The notes beneath the pieces were generated by a model that was not told the DNA's origin, did not search any database, and was given only the letters and a program-made list of their open reading frames with translations. 5,904 nucleotides of DNA from an uncultured Chlorobiota bacterium (GTDB lineage: Bacteria > Bacteroidota > Kapaibacteriia > OLB7): the NCBI GenBank assembly GCA_946481475.1, contig CAMLOB010000279.1, positions 1 through 5,904 on the forward strand, written 5' to 3'. This document shows, in pieces, positions 1 to 5,810 of this stretch. Position numbers and translations under genes: made by a program. The stretch's first letter is position 1. Every line of letters begins with the position of its first letter.

Positions 1-1
1 C

Positions 2-511
2 CACTTGCTTCCCTGGATGCCGTGGGCCAAAGGCGAACCGCAAACGCTCGAGGAGAAAGTTGAACTGCTCAGGATGTTCCGGGGCAAGTTCGACCTCGGT
101 CAGGATTTTATCCTCGGTATTTTCAACCGGGATGAGACCGAAGTGCTTGGTGGAACCGGATTTCATCCCCGTCGGGGGGTGAACGAGCGGGAGATCGGAT
201 ACTGGGTGCGGGCCGACAGAGCCAATCAGGGTATTATCACCGAATCGACCTCCGCACTCGTGAAGGTCGGGTTCGAGAAGGAGGAATTCCATCGGTTGGA
301 GATTCGTTGCGATCCGGAGAACGGAGCCAGCGTGGCGGTTCCGCGCAAGCTCGGCTTCCGCCACGAGGCTACGTTCCATCGGCACATGCTTCCGGGGCAC
401 GACGAGCCGGGGGATGTGATGATCTGGTCGCTTCTTCGGGAGGAGTATCCCGGGACGATATCGGCGGCGGTCGGAGTCAGGGCGTATGATGTGACGGGGA
501 AAGAGGTGTAG
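2..511 (+). CDS. GNAT N-acetyltransferase, RimJ/RimL type (5' end cut by window)
   Basis: This is the C-terminal part of a cytoplasmic acetyl-CoA-dependent N-acetyltransferase of the Acetyltransf_3 (RimJ/RimL-like) group. The substrate cannot be told; relatives acetylate protein N-termini or small amines. Visible family marks are the HLLPWMPWA segment at the window edge, VLGGTGFHPRRG, REIGYWV, then EIRCDPENGAS and PRKLGFRHEA, and finally MIWSLLREEYP with a short tail (AYDVTGKEV) that is also seen in relatives. The frame is open to the edge, and the family normally has roughly 30-40 residues before the PWMPWA segment, so the real start lies outside the window. The TTG at 5 is not a credible start. 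The acetyl-CoA loop is unusual: it reads RANQGIITES, with Ile where R/Q-x-x-G-x-G/A has its last small residue. The stop is TAG at 509-511. The Rid gene follows 110 bp later on the same strand; co-transcription is possible but not shown. Confidence 0.9.
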   Translation, partial: HLLPWMPWAKGEPQTLEEKVELLRMFRGKFDLGQDFILGIFNRDETEVLGGTGFHPRRGVNEREIGYWVRADRANQGIITESTSALVKVGFEKEEFHRLEIRCDPENGASVAVPRKLGFRHEATFHRHMLPGHDEPGDVMIWSLLREEYPGTISAAVGVRAYDVTGKEV

Positions 512-621
512 AGGATTTCCGAGCGTCGATTTTCGAATGGCGAAGTATCGGATGGAACGGTTGCAGTCCGGCCCTTTTTTTATCGAACGCTCATCATCGA
601 TAGAGCTGGAGTTATTGACAG
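512..621. other. Intergenic gap between the GNAT and Rid genes
   Basis: This 110-bp gap holds no convincing gene. It contains a run of seven T (575-581) after a GC-rich stretch. The only stem I can draw in front of it is four base pairs (CGGA at 549-552 with TCCG at 567-570), too weak to call a terminator. A GGAG at 608-611, ten bases before the ATG at 622, is a plausible ribosome binding site for the Rid gene. Confidence 0.5.
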
Positions 622-1050
622 ATGTCTGTTATAAACAATGGAGATGCTCGCGCGCGCAGAACGATTTCTTCCGGCAGTCCGTGGGAGTCTCTTGTCGGCT
701 ATTCGCGTGCCGTCCGGATCGGGAATCTGATCTGCGTGGCGGGAACCACTGCCGTCGATGATGAAGGGCAAGTGGTGGCAGAGGGGGACGCGGCGGAACA
801 GACCCGATACATCATCGGGAAAATAGAGAGTGCGTTGAACCGGGCGGGGGGAAGTCTGCAGGATGTTGTCCGGACCCGTATGTATGTGACCGATATTGAT
901 CGCTGGGAAGAGATCGGTCGCGTTCACGGCGAGTTCTTCGGAGATATCCGTCCGGTCGCCACGATGGTGGAAGTTCGTCGGTTGATCGATCCTGCTCTGC
1001 TCGTCGAGATCGAAGCGGATGCCGTGCTGGCGGACGAAGCAATGGAGTAA
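622..1050 (+). CDS. Rid (YjgF/YER057c/UK114) family protein lacking the RidA catalytic arginine
   Basis: A small cytoplasmic protein of 142 residues with the Rid fold, a family that normally forms trimers with ligand sites between subunits. Recognisable segments are SSGSPWESLVGYSRAV (16-31), the GNLICVAGTTA strand (34-44), DVVRTRMYVTDI (81-92) and the C-terminal PVATMVEVRRLIDP (111-124) followed by VEIEADAV. In Escherichia coli RidA, the enamine/imine deaminase, Arg105 lies in PARSCVEV. The aligned position here is Ala113 (PVATMVEV). The glutamate matching RidA Glu120 is kept (Glu129). True RidA deaminase activity is therefore unlikely, and the protein fits the arginine-less Rid subfamilies, whose reactions are mostly unknown. 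The ATG at 622 has a GGAG at 608-611 and gives the usual family length with a short extra N-terminus. It converges with the RDD gene, with 47 bp between them. Confidence 0.92.
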   Translation: MSVINNGDARARRTISSGSPWESLVGYSRAVRIGNLICVAGTTAVDDEGQVVAEGDAAEQTRYIIGKIESALNRAGGSLQDVVRTRMYVTDIDRWEEIGRVHGEFFGDIRPVATMVEVRRLIDPALLVEIEADAVLADEAME

Positions 1051-1097
1051 TCGAAGAGAAGCTCCCGTTCGCTCCATGCTCCACTTCCCTCTCTTCT

Positions 1098-1835
1098 TCA
1101 GACTTGACCCGCCATATAGTGATAGTCGTTGAGGATTGTTTTCAGGAACAACTCGGTGGTTCCTACTTTCGATCGTTCGATCTCAAGAACATCGGCGATC
1201 TTGTAGGCGATCTTCGAGAGGATCTCCGGCTCGGCCCCCTTGCCGACCGCTTCAAATCCCTGACGGATCACCGCCATATCACTGTCGTTCAGCCGGACAG
1301 CCTGCGGCCAGACCGGTGTGTAGTCGGCTCCGAGAGGAAGGAAGAGCGTTTCCTCCACTTCGTCCCCGGTTGTCATCCTGACCACAGTAGTTCCGGCAGC
1401 AAGGTCGCCGACACGCTGTCCGTAGCGGGTGGCGACAATCGAGATGACGGCGATACTTCCCAGACCGACAACCGCTGTAATCGGATTTGCCTCGACGATC
1501 CAGAAGAGCCAGCGCAACAGATAGGATCCGACCGTCGGCTGTGATCCGTCTGTCCGGACCACCTTCAGCTTCATTGCCCGCTTGCCGACGGTTTGTCCGT
1601 CCATGAATACCTCACAGACCAGAGGATAGAAAAGCAGAGGAAGAGGGGGCAGCAGGAAGACGTAGATCATCCATTCGGGCAAGTCGAAATCTGCGGTGAT
1701 TGCCAGCAGAAACCAGAAGGCGTAGTAACCGGCGAAGATTGCCAGGTCGATCAGGGCGGCGATAAACCGATAGCCGATACCGGCTACCTCGTATTCGAGG
1801 TCTACGTTCTGCGTGGTATGGATGCGAATCTTCAT
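1098..1835 (-). CDS. RDD family inner-membrane protein
   Basis: A 245-residue membrane protein with an N-terminal RDD domain (about 1-153) and a soluble C-terminal tail of about 90 residues. The domain opens with IRIHTTQNVDLEYEVAGIGYRFIAALID, in which Arg23 and Asp30 are the family's charged residues at the first helix. Membrane segments lie near 24-48, 54-76 and 116-136. The family loop GQTVGKRAMKLKVVRTDG spans 80-97, and GQRVGDLAAGTTVVR (139-153) closes the domain. RDD proteins have been proposed as transporters or membrane accessory factors; the activity of this one is unknown. The ATG at 1835 places the family N-terminus correctly, although no strong Shine-Dalgarno is visible, as is common in Bacteroidota-like genomes. 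It is transcribed divergently from the SpoIIM-family gene. RDD and SpoIIM genes often sit together in this lineage, which suggests a shared membrane role (inference). Confidence 0.93.
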   Translation of the reverse strand: MKIRIHTTQNVDLEYEVAGIGYRFIAALIDLAIFAGYYAFWFLLAITADFDLPEWMIYVFLLPPLPLLFYPLVCEVFMDGQTVGKRAMKLKVVRTDGSQPTVGSYLLRWLFWIVEANPITAVVGLGSIAVISIVATRYGQRVGDLAAGTTVVRMTTGDEVEETLFLPLGADYTPVWPQAVRLNDSDMAVIRQGFEAVGKGAEPEILSKIAYKIADVLEIERSKVGTTELFLKTILNDYHYMAGQV

Positions 1836-2089
1836 GGACTGATAGTTGTTGTGTGAAGCCGGGGTTACGGCATGGACCTGTATGTATGATGTATTTGTGG
1901 TAATGGGTGGTGAGCTTTGAGAAATGAGCTATGAGCAGTCAGCTATCAGCAATTGGTCAACCATGAGCAATGGACCGGACATCTGCAGTCTCACACTCTA
2001 CGAACTCTTCTCTCTCCAAACTTTTCTATCTTGCGGGGCAAATTTCGCTTCTCTACGATGAACTTCCAAACAATAGAGATCACTTCCGG
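1836..2089. promoter_or_regulatory. Divergent intergenic region between the RDD and SpoIIM genes
   Basis: This gap must hold the promoters for both outward-facing membrane-protein genes unless transcripts enter from further away. I cannot point to a convincing -10/-35 or a Bacteroidota TAnnTTTG box. The middle contains a degenerate short repeat (about 1911-1974, listed separately). The reading frame of the SpoIIM gene stays open back to an ATG at 1970, but the 40 extra residues it would add are serine-rich and not part of the family, so this stretch is treated as non-coding. Confidence 0.5.
1911..1974. repeat. Degenerate TGAGC/ATGAGC short tandem repeat
   Basis: Variants of a 6-8 bp unit recur: TGAGCT at 1911 and 1925, ATGAGC at 1931, AGCTATCAGC just after, and ATGAGCAATGG near 1963. 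The copies are imperfect and unevenly spaced. It looks like a decayed microsatellite in the divergent promoter region of the RDD and SpoIIM genes. It differs in unit from the perfect heptamer array downstream of the SpoIIM gene. Confidence 0.55.
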
Positions 2090-3055
2090 ATGAAAGAGGC
2101 TCTGTTCGTCAAACGAAATGCGGATCGGTGGAAGGAGTTCGAGTCGATGCTTGAACGGCAAAGCCGGGAGCATGACCCGGACAAGCTGGCTGCGCTCTTC
2201 GTGCAGTTGACCGATGATCTGTCCTACGCCCGCACATTCTATCCGCGGACGAAGACCGCCACGTATCTGAACGGCCTGGCCACAAAAGCTCACCAGGCGA
2301 TTTACAGGAGAAAACGTGAACGGGGGGATCGCTTCAGAGAGTTCTGGCTGCGGGAAGTTCCGATGGAGATGTACGGTGCGAGGAAGGAGTTCCTCCTCTC
2401 CTTTGTTGTGTTTGCCGTTGCCGTCCTGATTGCCGTGGTCTCCACCGCCAACGATCCCTCGTTCCCCGGCTCGATCCTCGGCGACAGATATGTGGACATG
2501 ACGATGGACAACATCGCTCAGGGAGATCCGATGGGGGTCTACAAGTCGGACTCGCAGATCAATATGTTCCTGCGCATTACCGCCAACAACATTCTGGTCT
2601 CTTTCTATGCCTTTATTCTCGGCGCGCTCTTTTCATTCGGTACAGTCTGGCTGTTGATCAAAAACGGAATGATGCTCGGGGTCTTCCACACGTTTCTGCA
2701 TGATCAGGGCTATCTCTTCACGTCGCTTCTGACGGTCTACATTCACGGCACCATCGAGATATCGGCGATTATCGTCGCCGGAGCGGCCGGTCTTGTCATG
2801 GGGAACAGCCTTCTCTTTCCGGGGACCTACTCCAGGAAAGTTGCCTTTACCAGAGGGGCGCTTCGGGGATTGAAGATCGTCATCGGCCTCATCCCCTTCT
2901 TCATCGTTGCCGGATTCCTGGAATCCTTCGTCACCCGCTACACCGACATGCCGGTCGTCGCCAACCTCGGCATCATCGGTCTTTCCCTGGCCCTTATCGT
3001 CGGCTACTTCATTCTCTGGCCCTCGGTAACGGCCCGGCGGATGAGGGAGATGTAA
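2090..3055 (+). CDS. Stage II sporulation protein M (SpoIIM/DUF95) family membrane protein
   Basis: A 321-residue polytopic inner-membrane protein. The N-terminal cytoplasmic part (1-100) has the family sequence MKEALFVKRNADRW and TDDLSYARTFYP (41-52). Membrane segments lie near 101-120, 168-190, 222-243, 261-280 and 290-310. Family marks include PMGVYKSDSQINMFLRIT (147-164), NNILVSFYAFILG, IHGTIEIS (218-225), LLFPGTYSR (241-249) and ESFVTRYTDMP (278-288). In endospore formers SpoIIM belongs to the DMP peptidoglycan hydrolase complex, but many non-sporulating bacteria carry this paralogous family beside RDD, MoxR-type ATPase or DUF58 genes, where its role is unknown. The frame is open upstream to an ATG at 1970, which would give 361 residues. 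I prefer the ATG at 2090 because homology begins exactly there; an AGAG at 2075-2078 is only a weak ribosome binding site. There is no reason to infer sporulation. Confidence 0.93.
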   Translation: MKEALFVKRNADRWKEFESMLERQSREHDPDKLAALFVQLTDDLSYARTFYPRTKTATYLNGLATKAHQAIYRRKRERGDRFREFWLREVPMEMYGARKEFLLSFVVFAVAVLIAVVSTANDPSFPGSILGDRYVDMTMDNIAQGDPMGVYKSDSQINMFLRITANNILVSFYAFILGALFSFGTVWLLIKNGMMLGVFHTFLHDQGYLFTSLLTVYIHGTIEISAIIVAGAAGLVMGNSLLFPGTYSRKVAFTRGALRGLKIVIGLIPFFIVAGFLESFVTRYTDMPVVANLGIIGLSLALIVGYFILWPSVTARRMREM

Positions 3056-3159
3056 GACCGTACAAGAGAAACCTTCAATATCGGATTCCCAATGCCGGAC
3101 TTCGTTCATTCGCCGATTGTCAATCCTGTCCGGCACGTTCGAAGTAGAAGATTATTCCC

Positions 3160-3196
3160 AATAAAAGCCCGGCAACGAACCACCAATGCCGGGCTT
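3160..3196 (-). terminator. Second rho-independent terminator-like hairpin (minus strand)
   Basis: A perfect 10-bp inverted repeat, AAGCCCGGCA (3165-3174) with TGCCGGGCTT (3187-3196), has a 12-base loop. Read on the minus strand, the GC-rich stem runs straight into CTTTTATT, as in an intrinsic terminator. The plus strand has no T-tract after the stem. It lies about 130 bp beyond the first terminator and serves no nearer minus-strand gene, so it is either a backup or a duplicated relic. Confidence 0.7.
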
Positions 3197-3203
3197 CATA
3201 TAT

Positions 3204-3271
3204 TCGCCAATCGCCAATCGCCAATCGCCAATCGCCAATCGCCAATCGCCAATCGCCAATCGCCAATCGCC
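3204..3271. repeat. Heptanucleotide tandem repeat TCGCCAA, about 9.7 copies
   Basis: Nine perfect head-to-tail copies of TCGCCAA (3204-3266) are followed by a partial TCGCC (3267-3271). The neighbouring modules have only one or two matching units at the same place (ATTCGCCGATTG near 3108 and ATTCGCCAATTG near 3356). The array therefore looks like an expansion of a short motif already present in the module. Perfect copies suggest recent slippage. Three units make 21 bases, which produces a spurious repetitive frame (GDWRLAI) on the minus strand; I do not regard it as a gene. Confidence 0.95.
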
Positions 3272-3316
3272 TTTTGTCAATCCATCCTGAACACATCCGA
3301 AGTAAAAGCTCTCCTC

Positions 3317-3354
3317 AATAAAAAGCCCGGCGTCGGATTCCCAACGCCGGGCTT
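3317..3354 (-). terminator. Rho-independent terminator of the sigma/T9SS-domain operon
   Basis: A perfect 11-bp inverted repeat, AAGCCCGGCGT (3323-3333) with ACGCCGGGCTT (3344-3354), encloses a 10-base loop. On the minus strand the stem is followed at once by a T-rich tract (complement of AATAAAAA, 3317-3324). It begins 33 bp after the stop codon of the minus-strand gene at 3388, the expected place for the operon terminator. The plus strand lacks a T-tract, so it would not be a classic terminator for the SpoIIM gene. Confidence 0.88.
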
Positions 3355-3387
3355 CATTCGCCAATTGTCAATCGCGCTTCGTCAATC

Positions 3388-5205
3388 CTACCTGACCACC
3401 TGCATCTTCTTCGAGAAGACCTGCTCTCCGTCCGAAGTCTGGATCGTCAGATGGTAGAGATAGGTTCCGGTCTGCAGGTCGGCCACATCAAGCTGTGCCG
3501 AGTGGTCTCCTGCGCCGACCGATCCGAGGTCGATCCGGCGGACTTCGCTTCCGGTTGCGTCAAAGAGGCGGAGCGTTGTCGCCGGGCTTGCCTCCTGCAG
3601 CGTGAAGTCGATCGTCGCCTTGCTCCCTGCCGGGTTCGGGTAGCTCTGCTTCAGCGTGGAGTTCGCCTCCAGCGTGATGCCGGCCACCGGTTCGGCGATC
3701 GTGCTGGAGAGGACATCGCTGATATCAGAGCCGTTGTAGAGCATGATCATCGGTTCGAAGATCACCTCGTAGAGAGGCTCCACCGACTTCATGAACTCCC
3801 CGGATTCGAACATCCGGTCGGCGTTCTCGGCTTTGTCGGCCAGTAGGTGGCGCATCTCCTCCGGGACTTCGTCGCCGTGCTGCTCAACGATGTCGACAAG
3901 TCTTTCCCGAACCATCGAGACGAAGTTGTCGATGTCCTTCTTCAACGTGACTTTCAGTTCATCCATTGCCTCCCGGTTCCGTTCGGCGATTCCCCACGTG
4001 CCGACGAGAATCCGGGACGACTCGCTCCCCTCGGCTTCGATCATCGACTTGATCATACCGACCATCGGCTGCAGATGAATCTCTCCGTCATTGACTTCGA
4101 TCTTCATGCTCTTCGCTTCCGCATTCTCGATCACGATCTTCTCTTCCTCCACTTCCTCGGAGTCATTGTTCAATCTCTTGATCCTGATCTCCTTGCGGAC
4201 GGTCTGCTTGCTGCCGTCGGATACTTCCGGTCCTTCCGGATCGACCTCTGCACTCTGCGCTCCCTCCATAATGATGACCCGGTTCTTGACTTTGGTCTCT
4301 TGTCCTTCGTCCCCCTCAATGCTGACTTCGCTGTCGGCATTGAACCGCATGATGAGATTACCGTTCCCGTCGGAGGTTGCGATTTCCATTGCGTTGTTGC
4401 CGTCCGAGTCGGCATGGAGTGAGACGTCGGCTGATCCGTGCTTCTTCCTTTTCATCGCCAGCCCGGCATTCAGAGCGGCATCGGTTCCGTCGTTTGTCCG
4501 GGCGTGCATCCCCATGCCGAGACCGAAGTTCAGGCTCGATTCGTCATCTTTATCCAGCACATTCCAGCGGACGCGGAAGCGGTCCAGCTCCGTCCGGTCG
4601 CTCGCGGAGATCGAGCGGTCGATAAAACGCTTGTACTCGTTGATCTTGTCCACCCAGTAGTTCTCGATGAGCTTGTGAAGCTCCTCGGAAATCTTCCGGC
4701 CGGTCTCGTCGTCGGAGTCGTCGGTATCGATAACGATTCCGTTCTTTTCCTTGTCCCGTCCGGCGATCTGCTCTTCGGTCGCAGGCCGGAAGGTTCCGCT
4801 CAACGTCGTTCCCTCCGCAGGTGTCGTCGCCGGTCCCGCTGCAAGGGGAGCCGCTTCCGGTGCGGTCGACCTGATCGTCGGGGATTCCGGCAGGATGGTC
4901 ATTACCGGTCCCTGCTGAAGGTTCACTTCACTCTTCGGACTCGTAAAGAACGTCCCGACGCCGATGAGTCCACCTATCATCAATACTGCTATGCTTCCCA
5001 TAATGGTAGTTCGTGTTGTTCTTGAAAGTTGGTTCTGTCCGGTCTTCCCGGGCTTCTCGTCGGTGATGCGCTGCCGGCCGTGCAGGTCCGCCCGATCGAG
5101 AAGTGTGTTGATCTCGTCCTCCGATACCACCGGAGTCTCACGTCGCGCCTCGGCGAACATGTCGTTGAGATATGGTTTCTGCGTGCCCATGGGTCTATGC
5201 TGCAT
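3388..5205 (-). CDS. Putative anti-sigma-like single-pass membrane protein with C-terminal T9SS sorting domain
   Basis: A 605-residue protein directly downstream of an ECF sigma gene. Residues 1-66 are hydrophilic and probably cytoplasmic (YLNDMFAEARRETP, then SEDEINTLLDRAD). One transmembrane helix spans about 67-88. A Pro/Ala/Thr linker (about 98-140) follows. A helical segment near 172-218 (KINEYKRFIDRSISASDR) vaguely recalls CpxP/Spy-like periplasmic helices. Next come a charged Asp/Glu/Lys-rich region (220-375) and a second helical part (408-490). The end (about 514-605) matches the T9SS type A sorting domain: YPNP (522-525), LRLFDATGSEVRRIDL, LQTGTYLYHL and KKMQVVR. No cysteine is visible, so it is not a zinc-binding anti-sigma factor. 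Gene order and topology suggest an anti-sigma factor (inference); the alternative is a T9SS cargo protein with a long signal anchor. The ATG at 5205 overlaps the sigma gene by 11 bp; the ATG at 5190, four bases after the sigma stop codon, is equally possible. No clear Shine-Dalgarno separates them. Confidence 0.8.
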   Translation of the reverse strand: MQHRPMGTQKPYLNDMFAEARRETPVVSEDEINTLLDRADLHGRQRITDEKPGKTGQNQLSRTTRTTIMGSIAVLMIGGLIGVGTFFTSPKSEVNLQQGPVMTILPESPTIRSTAPEAAPLAAGPATTPAEGTTLSGTFRPATEEQIAGRDKEKNGIVIDTDDSDDETGRKISEELHKLIENYWVDKINEYKRFIDRSISASDRTELDRFRVRWNVLDKDDESSLNFGLGMGMHARTNDGTDAALNAGLAMKRKKHGSADVSLHADSDGNNAMEIATSDGNGNLIMRFNADSEVSIEGDEGQETKVKNRVIIMEGAQSAEVDPEGPEVSDGSKQTVRKEIRIKRLNNDSEEVEEEKIVIENAEAKSMKIEVNDGEIHLQPMVGMIKSMIEAEGSESSRILVGTWGIAERNREAMDELKVTLKKDIDNFVSMVRERLVDIVEQHGDEVPEEMRHLLADKAENADRMFESGEFMKSVEPLYEVIFEPMIMLYNGSDISDVLSSTIAEPVAGITLEANSTLKQSYPNPAGSKATIDFTLQEASPATTLRLFDATGSEVRRIDLGSVGAGDHSAQLDVADLQTGTYLYHLTIQTSDGEQVFSKKMQVVR

Positions 5206-5782
5206 TCATGTATAAAAGATTCTTCGGTGGTTCCTGGGAGGCCTGTTCGTCGGAGGTCGGTTCTTCTCCTTCATCGATTGCTCCCAGAAGCTGTGCCAGT
5301 CTTCTCCGTCCGCGCGTTACACGTGACTTTGCGCCGGAGAGGGTCGTCCCCTGAATTGTGCAGATCTCCTTCAGCGGAATGTCGGCGATCTCGAAAAGGA
5401 TTACCGCCTCGCGTTGTTCCGGGGGGAGCTTTTCAAGGGCGGCATGGAGGAGAGCAACGTCGGCGGACACCTCTGGTGACGTTCCCGCGTCGGGCATCCG
5501 CCGGACCTGCTCTTCGTGATATTCTCCGTGATATTTCTCGCGGATACCCCGTTTCCTGTAGAGACGACCGGCGATGGTAAAGAGCCAGGAGAGGAAGGCC
5601 CGTTCATCCCGCAGATCGTCGAACCCTTCGTAGGCGGCCAGCGTTGTCTCGGCAACCAGGTCCCGGGCCTCTTCCCGGTCGTTGGTCATGGCTGCGGCAA
5701 ATCGTGCCAGCCTCGGACGAAGCGGTTCATACAATCGCATGAACCGTTCAGTTCGTTCCTTTCTGTTCGTCCCGTTCGGCAT
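5195..5782 (-). CDS. ECF-type RNA polymerase sigma factor (sigma-70 family)
   Basis: A 195-residue alternative sigma factor containing only regions 2 and 4, typical of the extracytoplasmic function group. Region 2 lies at about 14-80: the helix with AMTNDREEARDLVAETTLAAYEGF (DLVAET at 41-46) and AFLSWLFTIAGRLYRKRG. Region 4 lies at about 110-168: LEKLPPEQREAVILFEIADIPLKEI, then the helix-turn-helix with GTTLSGAKSRVTRGRRRLAQLL. The last 27 residues are a hydrophilic tail outside the fold. It is the first gene of a minus-strand operon; the next gene overlaps it by 11 bp or starts four bases after its TAG (5195-5197). The linked membrane protein suggests control by release from an inner-membrane anti-sigma factor in response to an envelope signal (inference). 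The ATG at 5782 has GAGG only two bases upstream, closer than usual. The next in-frame ATG, at residue 15, would cut into region 2. A candidate ECF promoter lies just upstream. Confidence 0.95.
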   Translation of the reverse strand: MPNGTNRKERTERFMRLYEPLRPRLARFAAAMTNDREEARDLVAETTLAAYEGFDDLRDERAFLSWLFTIAGRLYRKRGIREKYHGEYHEEQVRRMPDAGTSPEVSADVALLHAALEKLPPEQREAVILFEIADIPLKEICTIQGTTLSGAKSRVTRGRRRLAQLLGAIDEGEEPTSDEQASQEPPKNLLYMNAA

Positions 5783-5810
5783 ATCCTCAGGCTCAGTCTG
5801 CTCGGATTCT

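Larger units (their letters stand above)
3056..3387. repeat. Tandem terminator-bearing modules (about three copies, decaying)
   Basis: This 332-bp gap holds no credible gene and is built from repeats. Three related modules can be aligned. A block TCGGATTCCCAAyGCCGGrC followed by ATTCGCCrATTGTCAATC occurs at 3081-3124 and 3333-3372, and a variant starts near 3181. The anchor GTCAATCC recurs at 3119, 3276 and 3381, giving spacings of 157 and 105 bp; the difference is mainly the heptamer expansion in the middle copy. After the first two anchors comes a shared stretch containing CGAAGTArAAG and then AATAAAA(A)GCCCGGC, the terminator T-tract and stem read on the minus strand. The anchor at 3381 abuts and includes the stop codon of the minus-strand gene at 3388. 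The modules may therefore have arisen by repeated duplication of that gene's 3' end plus its terminator (inference). Confidence 0.75.

Noticed and set aside
549..581. Possible terminator after the GNAT gene (GC-rich stretch then seven T)
   Set aside because: Only a four-base-pair stem with a 14-base loop can be drawn, too weak to call.
615..636. TTGACA (615-620) followed by TATAAA as a promoter
   Set aside because: The spacing is only about nine bases and the second box lies inside the Rid coding region.
580..1077. Minus-strand open frame opposite the Rid gene
   Set aside because: The plus strand carries a clear Rid-family protein over the same bases, and the antisense translation has no family features.
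1051..1097. Bidirectional terminator between the convergent Rid and RDD genes
   Set aside because: The GAAGAGAAG and CTCTTCTTC segments do not pair perfectly and there is no GC-rich stem.
2090..3055. Evidence for endospore formation from the SpoIIM match
   Set aside because: The family is widespread in non-sporulating bacteria, and no other sporulation gene is in the window.
3204..3271. CRISPR array
   Set aside because: The unit is only seven bases with no unique spacers, and no cas gene is present.
3152..3364. Minus-strand open frame encoding repeated GDWRLAI units
   Set aside because: It is made by the heptamer array (three units make 21 bases) and runs through both terminator hairpins. 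It has no ribosome binding site and resembles no protein.
3092..3457. Plus-strand open frame across the repeat region into the 3' end of the minus-strand gene
   Set aside because: The repetitive translation (NRQSPIA units) comes from the heptamer array, and the end is antisense to the sorting domain of the real gene.
4091..4660. Long plus-strand open frames antisense to the 605-residue gene
   Set aside because: Their composition is Ser/Leu/Arg-rich shadow coding with no recognisable motif, while the minus strand has a coherent domain layout and an operon context.
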